The notes under the pieces: generated by a model | What the model was told of the DNA's origin: nothing | Seen by the model: the letters and a program-made list of their open reading frames with translations, nothing else | The model's database searches: none | Source of the DNA: Alkalisalibacterium limincola | GTDB taxonomy: Bacteria > Pseudomonadota > Gammaproteobacteria > Xanthomonadales > Xanthomonadaceae | Length of the DNA: 64,000 bases | Assembly: GCF_008017755.1 (NCBI RefSeq) | Contig: NZ_VRTS01000001.1 | Coordinates: 549,807 to 613,806 of the forward strand | Direction: 5' to 3' | Translations under genes and position numbers: made by a program | Shown: positions 8,950-18,540 of the stretch, in pieces | How positions within the stretch are numbered: position 1 is the first letter of the stretch | Layout: every line of letters begins with the position of its first letter

Positions 8950-11486
8950 AGCGCCTGCTCCCGCAGCGTTGGCGCCAGTGGCATGCGTGCCGCACGACGC
9001 GCAGGCAGCAGGCCCGCGACCAGCGATGCCGCCAACGCCAGGCCCACCGCGAAAGCGATCTGTCCCAGCGGCAGTTCAAGCGGCATGCTCCAGCCGAACG
9101 AGCGACGGTTGATGACACGGATCAGCAGCGCGGCCAGCATCACCCCCAGCGGAATCGCCAGCACCCCGGCCAGCGCGCCCAGCAACATCGCCTGCCACAG
9201 CTGCAAGCGTGCCAGCGCCGCTGCGCCCACACCGATCGCGCGCATCAGCACCACCTCGCGCAGGCGCTCGAGCTGCAAGGCCAGCAACGCGCCCAGCACC
9301 GCCACCACCGCGATCACCCCGGCCAGCAAGCGCAGCAGGTCGGTGACCGCGAACGTGCGCTGGAACACGCGCAGGGTCTCCTCGCGGATGGCCTCGGCGG
9401 TGACCAGCGAGACGCCCTCGCCGCTGCCCACCTCGGCGCGTACCGCAACGGCCAGCGCTTCGGCTCGCCCGGCCTCGGCGTACACGCCGATCGCATTGAT
9501 CCGGGGGTCGTCATACAACTGCAGGTACTGCGCGCGCGACAGCGTCGCCACGCCCTGGCTACTGGTGTAGTCGCGATACACCGCCGCCACCCGGCGCGAC
9601 ACCGGCCCGCCCGGCGTGGGCAGCGCGAAGCGGTCGCCCACCGCCAGTCCCAGGCGCGTCGCCAGCGGTTCGCTGACCAGCAGTTCCCCCGCCTGGAACC
9701 CGGCCCACGCCGCCTCGGGCGATCCTTCCACGAAATCGTAGCCGTCGATGCCGCGCGCGGGCATGTCCACCGCGAGCACCGCCATCGGTCCGTCCTCCGC
9801 CATGACGCTGCGGCGCCGGTTCAGGGTGAGGGCTTCCACGCCGTCGATCGCGAGGAGCCGCTCGGGCAACCCGGAGGGCAGTCCATCCTCGCCCGACGGG
9901 TGCGACAGGTACAGGTCGGCCTGCAGGCTGAGCGAAATCCAGTCCGACACCCCCTCGCGGAAGCTGTGGATCATCGTGCTCATGCCGATCAGCGTGGCGA
10001 TCGCCAGCGCCAGCGCGGCCAACGCGATTCCGGTGCGGTCCAATCCAAGACGGGTGCCGGAGATCAACAGCCGTCCCAGCACCGGCAACCTCGGGCCCAG
10101 CACGCGCTCCGCAAAGACCAGCAGCCCCAGCGCCAGCGCCGGCACCAACCCAAGTGCCGCCATCAGCATCGCGAAGATCGCCACGAAGGCCACGCCCAGC
10201 GTCGGCGGCGCCAGCCACAGCACCAGCGCCGCGACCAGCATCAAGCCCAGCGCCGGCCACAGACCGCGCCGCACCCGTCGCGCCGTGGACAGCGCCTGCC
10301 CGGCACGGCGCAGGTTCGCCAGTGGCGGCACCGCCAGCGCGTCGCGCAAGGGCCAGGCCGCGCCCACCAGCGCCCCGCCAAGCGCCAGCAGCCCGGCCTT
10401 GAGGAACACCCCCGGCGACAGCGCCAGCTGGCCCACCGCCACGCGGTAGTAGAGGTCGTTGTAGGTGCGCGTCACCGTTTCCAGCAACTGCCCCGCGATC
10501 AGCACGCCCAGGGCCATGCCCATGAGCCCGGCCACCAGGCCCAGCAACAGCGCCTCGGCGAGGAACAACCGCGCGAGCTCGCCACGCGACACGCCCATGG
10601 CCCGCCACAGCCCGATCAGCCCGCGCCGGCGCAGTGCCATGAATCCCAGCGTCTGGAACACCAGGAACACGCCCACCAGCAGGGCCAGCAGGCTCAGCGC
10701 CCGCAGATTGGTTTCAAACGCTGCGCTGATCGCCCCCAGCGCCGCATCGCGCTCCAGTGTGGCGGCCACCTCCAGCCCCACCGGCAGTGCCGCAGCGAGC
10801 CTGGCCGCACCGGCATCGTCGACCACCAGGTCCACGCGGGACAGTTGCCCCGGTCGACCCAGGACCCGCTGTGCGGCCGGGATGTCCATGAGCACCAGAT
10901 CCTCCGCACCCTGCGGTGTACGGCCTGCAGGGAGCACCGCCACCACCTCCAGCCTCGTGGACTTGCCACCACTACGCAGTGTCAGCACATCGCCCTCGCC
11001 CACGCCCAGCGCGATGGCCAGCGCCTCGGGCAGCATCGCCACGTCGGCCCGGCCCAGCAGCCGAGGCAGTGCACCGCCGCCCGCGTCGCCATCCGCGCCG
11101 CCCCCCGGGGCGCCCAGCGCCTGTCCGACCCAGGGCCGCACCCCGGCTTCGGCCACAGGATCCACGCCCAACACCTGCACGCGTCTTTCCCCGTCGGCCA
11201 CCACCGCGCTTCCCTCCAGCACGGGGGCGGCCTGGCGCAGGTCGTGCGCCAGCTTCAGTCGTGCGTAATCGGACTCGGCCACGAACCCGCCCTCGGCCAG
11301 CAACTGGTGGCTGGCCTGCCCGCCCAGCGCCTGCCGCGACAACTCGAAAGCGGAACGCGCACTGGCAATCGTCAGGTCGATCGCCACGACGACCGCGATG
11401 CTCAAGGCCAGGCCGGCCAGCACCAGGAGCGCCTGCGAAGGGTGCTGGCGGTGCGCGTTGAACAGGCTGCGCCACAGGCGGCCCAT
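8946..11486 (-). CDS. ABC transporter permease, FtsX/MacB-like double-domain
   Basis: An 846-residue permease with one N-terminal helix, a large periplasmic domain, a three-helix block, a second periplasmic domain and a final three-helix block. This is two FtsX units fused, as in YbbP-type proteins. Such permeases work by mechanotransmission and usually extract lipids or lipoproteins or act on periplasmic partners, rather than moving solutes through a channel. The ATPase gene ends one base upstream, and the AttH-like gene overlaps its stop. All three should be one transcript. No ligand is known. Confidence 0.9.
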   Translation of the reverse strand: MGRLWRSLFNAHRQHPSQALLVLAGLALSIAVVVAIDLTIASARSAFELSRQALGGQASHQLLAEGGFVAESDYARLKLAHDLRQAAPVLEGSAVVADGERRVQVLGVDPVAEAGVRPWVGQALGAPGGGADGDAGGGALPRLLGRADVAMLPEALAIALGVGEGDVLTLRSGGKSTRLEVVAVLPAGRTPQGAEDLVLMDIPAAQRVLGRPGQLSRVDLVVDDAGAARLAAALPVGLEVAATLERDAALGAISAAFETNLRALSLLALLVGVFLVFQTLGFMALRRRGLIGLWRAMGVSRGELARLFLAEALLLGLVAGLMGMALGVLIAGQLLETVTRTYNDLYYRVAVGQLALSPGVFLKAGLLALGGALVGAAWPLRDALAVPPLANLRRAGQALSTARRVRRGLWPALGLMLVAALVLWLAPPTLGVAFVAIFAMLMAALGLVPALALGLLVFAERVLGPRLPVLGRLLISGTRLGLDRTGIALAALALAIATLIGMSTMIHSFREGVSDWISLSLQADLYLSHPSGEDGLPSGLPERLLAIDGVEALTLNRRRSVMAEDGPMAVLAVDMPARGIDGYDFVEGSPEAAWAGFQAGELLVSEPLATRLGLAVGDRFALPTPGGPVSRRVAAVYRDYTSSQGVATLSRAQYLQLYDDPRINAIGVYAEAGRAEALAVAVRAEVGSGEGVSLVTAEAIREETLRVFQRTFAVTDLLRLLAGVIAVVAVLGALLALQLERLREVVLMRAIGVGAAALARLQLWQAMLLGALAGVLAIPLGVMLAALLIRVINRRSFGWSMPLELPLGQIAFAVGLALAASLVAGLLPARRAARMPLAPTLREQAL

Positions 11487-11487
11487 G

Positions 11488-12147
11488 TCAGCCCGGCACC
11501 AGCCGGCCCTCCACCAGCCGCAGCAGCCGGTCGGCTCGGTCCATCACGTCCTGCGAATGGGTCACCAGCAGCAACGTGGCGCCACGCTGTCGGCAGGCCG
11601 CGGCCAGCAGGTCGATCACCGCCACCGCGTTGTCCAGGTCCAGGCTGCCGGTGGGCTCGTCGGCCAGCACCAGCCCCGGCGAATGCGCCAGGGCACGTGC
11701 CACGCCGATGCGTTGCTGCTCGCCACCGGAGAGCTGCTCGGGGAAACGCTGTGCCAGCGCGGCCAGTCCCAGCGCCTCCAATGTGGCCTGCGCATCGCTT
11801 CGTGCCTGTGCCGGCGACATGCCGACCAGTTCCATCGGCAGGCGGACATTGTCGATCGCGCTGAGGCTGGGCACCAGGTTGTAGGCCTGGAACACCAGGC
11901 CCAGATGGCGACGGCGGAACGCGGTGCGCGAAGGCTCGTCAAGGGCGGTGATATCGGTGTCCCCCAGCTGCACGCGTCCGGCGTCGGGTGCATCGATGCC
12001 CGAGAGCAGGTGCAGCAGCGTCGACTTGCCGGCACCACTGCGACCCACCAGCGCGACGAACTCGCCCTCGGCCACGTCCAGCGCCAGCCGGTCGAACACC
12101 GCCTGCCCACCGTAGCGCTTCGTCAGCCCGCTGACCTTGACGTCCAT
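11488..12147 (-). CDS. ABC transporter ATP-binding protein, LolD/MacB-like
   Basis: A 219-residue nucleotide-binding subunit. Walker A is GRSGAGKSTLL, the signature is LSGGEQQRIGVARAL, Walker B is LVLADEPTGSLD and the H-loop lies in LLLVTHSQ. The ATG at 12147 gives the usual LolD-type N-terminus (MDVKVSGLTKRYGG); the frame is open upstream, but that part has no family resemblance. It is the first gene of the ATPase-permease-AttH-like operon. It would drive the permease encoded immediately after it. Confidence 0.92.
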   Translation of the reverse strand: MDVKVSGLTKRYGGQAVFDRLALDVAEGEFVALVGRSGAGKSTLLHLLSGIDAPDAGRVQLGDTDITALDEPSRTAFRRRHLGLVFQAYNLVPSLSAIDNVRLPMELVGMSPAQARSDAQATLEALGLAALAQRFPEQLSGGEQQRIGVARALAHSPGLVLADEPTGSLDLDNAVAVIDLLAAACRQRGATLLLVTHSQDVMDRADRLLRLVEGRLVPG

Positions 12148-12223
12148 TCCGCCAGTCTGGCGTCTATGGCGTGAAGTTGCGATGTCGGGAAGGCCGCGCC
12201 ACCGCCCCGGCGACGTGAGCCGC

Positions 12224-13609
12224 TCAAGCCCGCTTCCTGGAAGGCGCATGCCTCGGATCGACCTCGTCAAGGAAGCACATCCGGCTTGAACCCGCCTTCT
12301 TGGCGCTGTACATGGCCCGGTCCGCGGCCTCCAGCAACGCGTTCGGACAGGCCGCGTCCCCTGGATAGAACGCGATGCCGACGCTGACGGAAACGTGGAC
12401 CGGCTTCGGCCCGATGTCGAAGGGCATCGCGAGTGCCTCGATGATTGTCTGGGCGACAAGCTCCACACCGCTGCGCTGCTTGGCGTCGACAAGGATCACG
12501 CAGAACTCGTCGCCGCCCAGACGGGCCACCGTATCGTCATCGCGCACGCAATCGGCCAGGCGCTGCGCCACGTCGGACAGCAAGCGGTCGCCCGCTTCAT
12601 GGCCTTGCGAATCGTTAACGTCCTTGAACCCGTCCAGGTCCATGAACAGCACGGCGAGCGGCAGGCTGCTGCGATTCGCGTGCTTGATCTCCTGCTCGAG
12701 ACGGTCCATGAACAGCCGTCGATTGGGCAGCCCGGTCAACAGGTCGTGGTGGGCGTTGTGCCACGCCTCCTCTTCGGCGAGCGCCTGCGTGGTCACGTCC
12801 CGGCAGATGCAGACCACCGCCTCGGTCCTTTCGTCCTCGCCCAGCACAGGCGCGAGCAGGTACTCGAACCGATCCCCCTGGCCGGAGGCGAACGTGTGCA
12901 CGAACCTGCCCCGATAGCTGGACCGCTCCGCGATCACCTTCTCGAGGTTGCGCTGGAAGTCCGACGCGTAGGGGAAGCCGAGGTCGAAAGTGGATTTTCC
13001 AATGATCTCGCTGGACGCCAGGCCAAACAGGTCGCATGTGGCTTTGTTCGCGTAAACGAACCGGCCTTCCAGGTCCAGCACATGGATCGGGTCGGGCGAT
13101 GCGAGGAGAACGGCGCCAAAAAGCCGGGTGTCCATCTCCTTGGCGTCCGCGTAGCGCTCCAGCGATTCAGCGACAGCCTGGTCGATCGCCTCGTGGAATC
13201 GGGTCAGGTCCTCGAGCTGTTGCCCGGTGAGCGTTGAATGGGCTTGCGTCCACAGCGACACCACGCTCGCGCGCAATGCCCGGAACTCGGAAACGGCCTC
13301 CATGACGCTGAAGCCGCTGGTCTGCCGGTCGCCACCGTGTACTTCCGCCCAGGATTTCGAATCCCCCTGGCCCGCCTCGTCCGCCTCGTCCGCATGCGGC
13401 CCATGGCCTTTCGATTTGGCCGTCTGCTCGGACTCGCTCTGATCGCGCTCGAGATCATCGGCAATCGCCAGGAGCATCTCCCGGGCGTGGTCGCGAAGCT
13501 GGGGCGTGTTCATGTCCCCGGCGCTGAGGAGGGTTTCGGCAAACTCCTCCCAATTCTGCAGGATCGGTTCTATCTGCGCTCGAATGAAATCGGCCAATCG
13601 TAGGTTCAT
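12224..13609 (-). CDS. PAS-GGDEF diguanylate cyclase with RsbRD-like N-terminal region
   Basis: A 461-residue soluble protein. The N-terminal part of about 150 residues resembles the RsbRD/RsbU sensor region and contains an acidic, low-complexity insert (DEADEAGQGDSKS). A PAS domain follows (ASPDPIHVLDLEGRFVYANK), then a GGDEF domain with an intact GGDEF site and an RDDD I-site five residues before it. It should make cyclic di-GMP under control of a cytoplasmic signal. The ATG at 13609 has a GGGGAA ribosome site. It is the second cyclase in the window, and no EAL or HD-GYP partner is present here. Confidence 0.88.
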   Translation of the reverse strand: MNLRLADFIRAQIEPILQNWEEFAETLLSAGDMNTPQLRDHAREMLLAIADDLERDQSESEQTAKSKGHGPHADEADEAGQGDSKSWAEVHGGDRQTSGFSVMEAVSEFRALRASVVSLWTQAHSTLTGQQLEDLTRFHEAIDQAVAESLERYADAKEMDTRLFGAVLLASPDPIHVLDLEGRFVYANKATCDLFGLASSEIIGKSTFDLGFPYASDFQRNLEKVIAERSSYRGRFVHTFASGQGDRFEYLLAPVLGEDERTEAVVCICRDVTTQALAEEEAWHNAHHDLLTGLPNRRLFMDRLEQEIKHANRSSLPLAVLFMDLDGFKDVNDSQGHEAGDRLLSDVAQRLADCVRDDDTVARLGGDEFCVILVDAKQRSGVELVAQTIIEALAMPFDIGPKPVHVSVSVGIAFYPGDAACPNALLEAADRAMYSAKKAGSSRMCFLDEVDPRHAPSRKRA

Positions 13610-13676
13610 CGAAAATTCCCCAGGGTCGCGATCTGAACAACGCAGTGCCGGCCCCCGAGCGGCCTGCTCTACCCGG

Positions 13677-14248
13677 TTAGAGCCATCGAACCGCAAGAAG
13701 CACCAGCACCAGGACGTAGCCGAGCACCGTCGGCATCATCGTCAACGTCATGCCAAGCGCCCGCCCCTCCACGCCCTTCGGATAACCCCGAAGGAAAAGC
13801 ACCCGGCCGACGAGGAAGAAGAGGACGCCGACGGGGATCAGCGACAGCCAGGCACCGCTGACCAGTGTCGAGAGGGCCAGGTACAGGCCCACCGCGATCA
13901 CCGCCTGCTCGATGGTGTTGTCGAGGAAGGCCACCCGCACGGCGATCTTCGCGCTGGCAGGGCCCGCCGCGGACCCACCGATGTCGCGGCGGAGAACCGG
14001 CGCCCGGTGGACACCATGCCAATGGCCACCACCACGCACAGCAGCACGAAGACGCTGGCCTGGGCCGCGAACGCCATCCGCTCGGCGAGCGCCTCGGGAA
14101 ACGTGAAGACCAGTGGCAACACGAAATAGCCGATCGGCACCGCGGCGGCCAGGAGCACGAGGCTGACAAGCCCGGCTTGGCGAATGCAACGCTCCGCGCG
14201 CGCCATGTCGATCTGGTCCGGATGCCGCCGATAACCCTGCTCGCCCAT
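13677..14248 (-). CDS. MAPEG family membrane protein (frameshifted)
   Basis: The N-terminal half has two helices and ends near RRFSAA. The C-terminal half, GGSAAGPASAKIAVRVAFLDNT followed by two more helices, lies in another frame. The family carries a continuous ADIGGSA-type junction. Here GCCGCGACATC (minus strand, near 13986) lacks one C from the expected GCCGCCGACATC. Restoring it gives 190 residues and four helices. MAPEG proteins include membrane glutathione transferases, but bacterial members of this type have no assigned substrate. Start ATG at 14248. I read the break as a probable sequence error. Confidence 0.75.
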
Positions 14249-14384
14249 GTTCGGTCCTCCGCCCGTTTTTCACCGGCCCAGCTTACCTTTGCAAAACGCT
14301 GCATCAAGGAAACGTTGCACCCGTTCCAGGGGGACGCGCGGCCCGATCGGCAGGCGATAATCCCGGATTCGCGACACTCGTGGA

Positions 14385-15434
14385 ATGCCCGTGATCCGAA
14401 CCCTGTCATCGCTGTTCACGCGCCGCAGCGCACAAGCGCCGCGGCCGGGCACGCTGGTGGAAGGCGCGCCGCCGGCCACGATCGAGTTGGCCGGCCGAAC
14501 GCTGGACTTCCACGTACTCATCCACCTCGTCGATGGACTGCCACATGTCGACTGGGAGCAGGTGCACGACTGGTGCGAGGCGTTTGCGGATCCGGTGCAC
14601 GGCGGCGAGGCGTGGCTGGCCTGCGAACGCGCCTGGCTGTTGCACCTTCGCGATGCCCTGGGCGGGAACTACCGGCTCGTGGAATCCGGCGTCGCGCTGC
14701 TGCTGACCTGCCAGGACGACCGGCGCGCCGACCTGACGCTGGCGTTCATCGCCCGCACCAGCCAGCGCGTGCAACGGGTCCTGGGCCGCATCGCCCGGGT
14801 GCCGGAATGGGGCAGGGAAATCCTCATGCTGCTCGAAGACACCGACAGCTACTACCGCTACGTCAGCGCCTTCGAACCCCCGGGCGAGGACATCACCGCA
14901 AGCTCTGGCATGTTCATCAACCACGGCTGCGGTCATTTCGTTGCGGTGGACAGGGACCTGGGTGCCGTCGAGCCGGTCATCGTCCACGAGATGAGCCATG
15001 CGATGGTGGCCCACCTGCCGCTTCCCGCCTGGGTGAACGAGGGGATGGCGGTCAACGCCGAGCAGCGCCTCGCCGGTGGCGCGCCGGATGCCCCGGAGCA
15101 GCGCGAGTTGATGGGCCGGCATCGGGCCTTCTGGTGCCCTGAACGCATCCAGGGCTTCTGGTCGGGACGCGCCTACCTGAGGCCGGACGAAGGCAGCGAA
15201 CTGTCCTACGACCTCGGCCGCATCCTGGTCGAGGCCATGGGAAGCGAGTGGCCCCGGTTCGAGGAGTTCGTCCTGGCTGCTCGACGGGACGACGCGGGCG
15301 CCGCGGCAGCGCGCCGGGCCTTTGGCATCGACCTGGGTACGTATGTCGCATCGATCCTGGACGCAGACGCTCCCGAAGCCTGGGCGCCGCAGCCTGCGAC
15401 CTGGGAGGCCCCGCCAGAGAAAGGCGGGTTTTGA
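14385..15434 (+). CDS. Putative gluzincin metallopeptidase-like protein
   Basis: A 349-residue protein with no signal peptide. Residues 201-205 are HEMSH inside the hydrophobic context VIVHEMSHAMVAH. Fourteen residues later the segment AWVNEGMA supplies Glu 219. That is the classic HExxH plus distal Glu arrangement of zinc peptidases of the MA clan. The first 190 residues have no recognisable domain. Peptidase activity is inferred from these ligands only. The gene stands alone, divergent from the MAPEG gene and convergent with a serine hydrolase gene two bases away. Confidence 0.7.
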   Translation: MPVIRTLSSLFTRRSAQAPRPGTLVEGAPPATIELAGRTLDFHVLIHLVDGLPHVDWEQVHDWCEAFADPVHGGEAWLACERAWLLHLRDALGGNYRLVESGVALLLTCQDDRRADLTLAFIARTSQRVQRVLGRIARVPEWGREILMLLEDTDSYYRYVSAFEPPGEDITASSGMFINHGCGHFVAVDRDLGAVEPVIVHEMSHAMVAHLPLPAWVNEGMAVNAEQRLAGGAPDAPEQRELMGRHRAFWCPERIQGFWSGRAYLRPDEGSELSYDLGRILVEAMGSEWPRFEEFVLAARRDDAGAAAARRAFGIDLGTYVASILDADAPEAWAPQPATWEAPPEKGGF

Positions 15435-15436
15435 TC

Positions 15437-16870
15437 TCAACGAGTGCGCGAATCGTCCTCCGGTGTGGCCACGGGTTCGTCGCCCACACTGCGAAGTCCA
15501 TGCCAGCGCATGCCGCCCATCAGCAACCGCAGCGACTGCGCCGCCCCGTCCGTGCCGTCGAAGGTCACGCTGTACGCGTCCGGGTCCGCATCCCCCGCGA
15601 ACGTGTGGTTCCCGAGGTGGGTGAGTGAGGTCGTCGGGCCGGGTCGCGGCATCTCGAGCCACAGCTGGCCATCGCGTTCCAGCACCTGCACGTCGAAGAT
15701 GCCGATGTCGTACTCGCCCAGGTACCTGTGCCGCTGCTCCGGGGAGAGTGGCGCTTCGCGGACCCTGGCCTCGGGCAGGCCGAGCAGCTGGCGCGCGATC
15801 GGCCGTTCGATCGATTCGGTCCTCACGTCCCCGCGGTTGGCGAGGACCACGATGGTGATCGCGGCGTCCGGATAGTAGGCAGCCGTGGCGGAAAAGCCCC
15901 GCATCGCACCGTTGTGGCCCACCCGCTGCCGGCCCTCGAGGTCAACCAGCGACAGGCCAAAGCCGTATTCCGCAAGGCTACCGCCCAGCAGCTGGGTCGG
16001 TGCAGTCATTCCTTCGTACACAGCAGCTGGCACCACCCGGCCGGTCGCGAGCAAACGCGTCCAGCGCGCCACGTCGATTGCACTGCCGCACAGTCCGCCA
16101 TCGCCGCGGATCCAGTTCATGTTCTCTGCCGCTGCCTCGACGTTGCCGCCCTCGTGCCATTCGTGTCCAACTGCGTCTGCAGGTGGCCTGGGTCGCGACA
16201 GGCACTGGCGCATGGATGACAGCTGCAGCGGCCGGAAGAAGCGCTCGGCCAGCGCGTCCTCGTAAGGCTCCCTGGTGACCTGCTCCACGATGAGCGCAAG
16301 CAGCGTGTAGTTGGTGTTGCTGTAGGACCATCGCGTCCCGGGAGGAAAATCAACCGGGAGCTGGCGCACCAGCGCCACGAGCTCGGCGCGGCTCCGCGTC
16401 AGGTCGTCGAATCCCGCGTGCGCCTCGGGAACGGTGAGCAGTTCCCGTAGGCCGGAAGTATGGTTCAAGAGGTGCCTCACGGTCAGACCCGGCGGCAGCT
16501 GCGCATGGTCCGGGAGATGGTCGAGTACCGAATCGTCGAGCGACAGCCTCTCCTCCTCGGCCAACGACAGCACCAGCACCGCGAGGAACTGCTTGCTGAT
16601 CGAGCCGAGCTGGAACACCGTCGCGCCGTCCACTGTCCCCCCGCGTGCCGTGTCGACGCGCCCGTAGCCCTTCGCGAACAGGACTTCGTCGCCCCGCAGG
16701 ACCGTGATGGCCAGGCCGGGGAGCTGGCGTTCCCCGAAAGCCGTGGCCGACCGGGCATCCACGTCGTGGCTGGCAGTGGACGACCATGCCGCGGCGATCG
16801 GCACAAGCGCGGCGAACGCGAGTACACGAATTCGGAGAAACGGAGAATCGCCAGTACGAAACAATGCCAT
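15437..16870 (-). CDS. Beta-lactamase-fold serine hydrolase (PF00144)
   Basis: A 477-residue protein with an N-terminal hydrophobic export signal. The catalytic SISK tetrad is at residues 90-93, the second motif is YSN in RWSYSNTNY, and the third is HNG in RVGHNGAMRG. These are the class C/penicillin-binding elements. A C-terminal beta domain of about 100 residues follows (YLGEYDIG onward). Members include D-aminopeptidases and esterases, so this is not evidence of drug resistance. The ATG at 16870 has a GGGAGG ribosome site five bases upstream. Confidence 0.87.
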   Translation of the reverse strand: MALFRTGDSPFLRIRVLAFAALVPIAAAWSSTASHDVDARSATAFGERQLPGLAITVLRGDEVLFAKGYGRVDTARGGTVDGATVFQLGSISKQFLAVLVLSLAEEERLSLDDSVLDHLPDHAQLPPGLTVRHLLNHTSGLRELLTVPEAHAGFDDLTRSRAELVALVRQLPVDFPPGTRWSYSNTNYTLLALIVEQVTREPYEDALAERFFRPLQLSSMRQCLSRPRPPADAVGHEWHEGGNVEAAAENMNWIRGDGGLCGSAIDVARWTRLLATGRVVPAAVYEGMTAPTQLLGGSLAEYGFGLSLVDLEGRQRVGHNGAMRGFSATAAYYPDAAITIVVLANRGDVRTESIERPIARQLLGLPEARVREAPLSPEQRHRYLGEYDIGIFDVQVLERDGQLWLEMPRPGPTTSLTHLGNHTFAGDADPDAYSVTFDGTDGAAQSLRLLMGGMRWHGLRSVGDEPVATPEDDSRTR

Positions 16871-16970
16871 CTGGCCCTCCCGGGTCCACCACGATCATAG
16901 CCCTGTCCGGCGACGGCAGCTCAGTCCAGGAAGCGGACTTGCATCAGGGCCCCGAAGCGCATGTCGTGCA

Positions 16971-17861
16971 TCACCCACGCGCACCTCGCCAGCGGCCGGC
17001 GCTCGAATGGACGCTCAACGCGGTCACGGTGATCAATACCAGCCCCATGCCGAAGATCTGCGAACCCGCCAGATACTCGTTCAACACCACGATGCCGAAC
17101 AGCGATGCGGTGACCGGCTCGACCATGGCAACGATCGAGGCCAGGGCCGGCGTCGTATGCTTCAAACCGGTGACATAGAGCACGAACGACAGCCCGGCAC
17201 CAAGCACCCCCAGCGCTGCGAACAGTGGCCAATCCGGCGCACCGAGGACGGACAGCCTCTGCTCGTCGTCGCCCGGCCAGGCCAGCAGGAGGACCAGGAC
17301 CGCGAAAGCGATCACCAGGATCGCCTGTGGGCTGCCATGCGGCGCCGCATACTTGAAGCCGAAGATGAAGATCGCGTAGCACAGACCGGCCAGCAGCCCG
17401 GCACCCAGCCCGACCATCGTGACGCTGCCCGCGCCGATGTCGTGGATGCGGGTGAGCAACACGATGCCGAGCATCACCAGTGCGATGGCCACCCATTTCG
17501 CCGCCGTAGGTTTCTCGAGCCGGAGCGTGAACGAGACCAGGTAGACGAACACCGGCGCGCAGTACATCAACGTGGCCGCCACGGCGACGCTACCCTCGGC
17601 GATGCTGAGGAAATAGAAGGTGAAGTTGCCTGCCACACCGAGGCCGGCAACCGCTGACCAGAACCACAGCCGACCACTTGCCAGTCCGCTGCCGTGCGGG
17701 CGCAGCACGAGCCAGCCGAGCACGAACAGCAGCCCGACCGCACCACGGTAGAACGAAACCACGAACGCATCCCAGCCATCGGCCATGAGGATGCCGCCGA
17801 TACCGCCGGAGACGCCCCAGAAGAAGGCGGCCAGCGCAACCAACGCTACGCTCGACCCCAC
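16971..17861 (-). CDS. EamA/DMT superfamily transporter
   Basis: About 296 residues with ten helices in two EamA repeats, typical of drug/metabolite exporters. The frame has an upstream TTG at 17933, which would add 24 polar residues with no ribosome site. The GTG at 17861 is preceded by GAGG at a 7-base spacing and puts the first helix (SSVALVALAAFFWGVSGG) at the N-terminus, so I choose it. The second EamA-type protein in the window, at about 39.3-40.3 kb, differs in sequence. The substrate is unknown. Confidence 0.82.
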   Translation of the reverse strand: MGSSVALVALAAFFWGVSGGIGGILMADGWDAFVVSFYRGAVGLLFVLGWLVLRPHGSGLASGRLWFWSAVAGLGVAGNFTFYFLSIAEGSVAVAATLMYCAPVFVYLVSFTLRLEKPTAAKWVAIALVMLGIVLLTRIHDIGAGSVTMVGLGAGLLAGLCYAIFIFGFKYAAPHGSPQAILVIAFAVLVLLLAWPGDDEQRLSVLGAPDWPLFAALGVLGAGLSFVLYVTGLKHTTPALASIVAMVEPVTASLFGIVVLNEYLAGSQIFGMGLVLITVTALSVHSSAGRWRGARG

Positions 17862-17971
17862 CGTTCGACCTCGAATGTCCACGATGTCCTCGTAGTGACC
17901 AAGCAGACCCCAGCAGCTGGAGATCGCGGGCAAATCTGCTCGATTGGGCAGGTTGTGGTTGCGTATGCGAG

Positions 17972-18517
17972 TCAGGCGGCTTCAGGATCGAGCAAGATGA
18001 ATCGACGCAACTCCTCGCTGTTCGCGTTGTTGTTTATCCAGTCCCTCACTTCCTTGGCTCTTTCGTAATCGTCATCGCCAAACTTGTTGCGATACATCTG
18101 CGTCAAAGCGGCCCTGGAGCTGTCGAGTTTTACCTTCTGCTGCCACTGCTCGGTGAGTACGGCGTTCAAGCTCCCAGCCAACCCCTCCGCCACCAGAAGC
18201 TCCCACTCCCCCTTGTCCAGCCACACGCCACCCACCCGTGCGCTGTAATCCATGCGGTGAGGGATATCCTTCGATATACGAAACTTCCTCATCAGACCGC
18301 CGGTAACAGGACACAGCAAGGCCTCCCTCGTATCGTCGGCAACGATTTCCTCGACACAACCCGCCTTGAATTCGAACGTTGGATTGCGCTCTTTCCAGCT
18401 GACGTAATCTTCGATCAGTATCCAGTTTCCTCCGCACTCTTCGCACGTGTGGCACCTGAACTGTGCCTCCAGGAAGCTTGGAACCAAACGACCGGTCTTG
18501 CATGCGGTGCATTTCAA
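17972..18517 (-). CDS. TFIIB-type zinc-ribbon protein of unknown function (TTG start)
   Basis: A 181-residue protein that opens with CTAC, then CHTCEECGGNW, a zinc-ribbon-like pattern similar to zf-TFIIB proteins. It continues as a mixed soluble region ending in acidic and Asn-rich sequence. No ATG exists before the ribbon. The TTG at 18517 is preceded by GGAG nine bases upstream and yields the expected N-terminus (KCTACKTGRLVP). It begins 23 bases after the cupin gene on the same strand. Function unknown. The G+C of the coding strand appears lower than that of its neighbours, which may hint at acquisition. Confidence 0.65.
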   Translation of the reverse strand: MKCTACKTGRLVPSFLEAQFRCHTCEECGGNWILIEDYVSWKERNPTFEFKAGCVEEIVADDTREALLCPVTGGLMRKFRISKDIPHRMDYSARVGGVWLDKGEWELLVAEGLAGSLNAVLTEQWQQKVKLDSSRAALTQMYRNKFGDDDYERAKEVRDWINNNANSEELRRFILLDPEAA

Positions 18518-18540
18518 CTTCTTGATCTCCGGACAAGGGA

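Noticed and set aside
8763..11864. A frame of over 1000 codons on the plus strand across the ABC transporter operon
   Set aside because: Composition is Arg/Gln/His-rich shadow coding antisense to well-recognised ABC genes.
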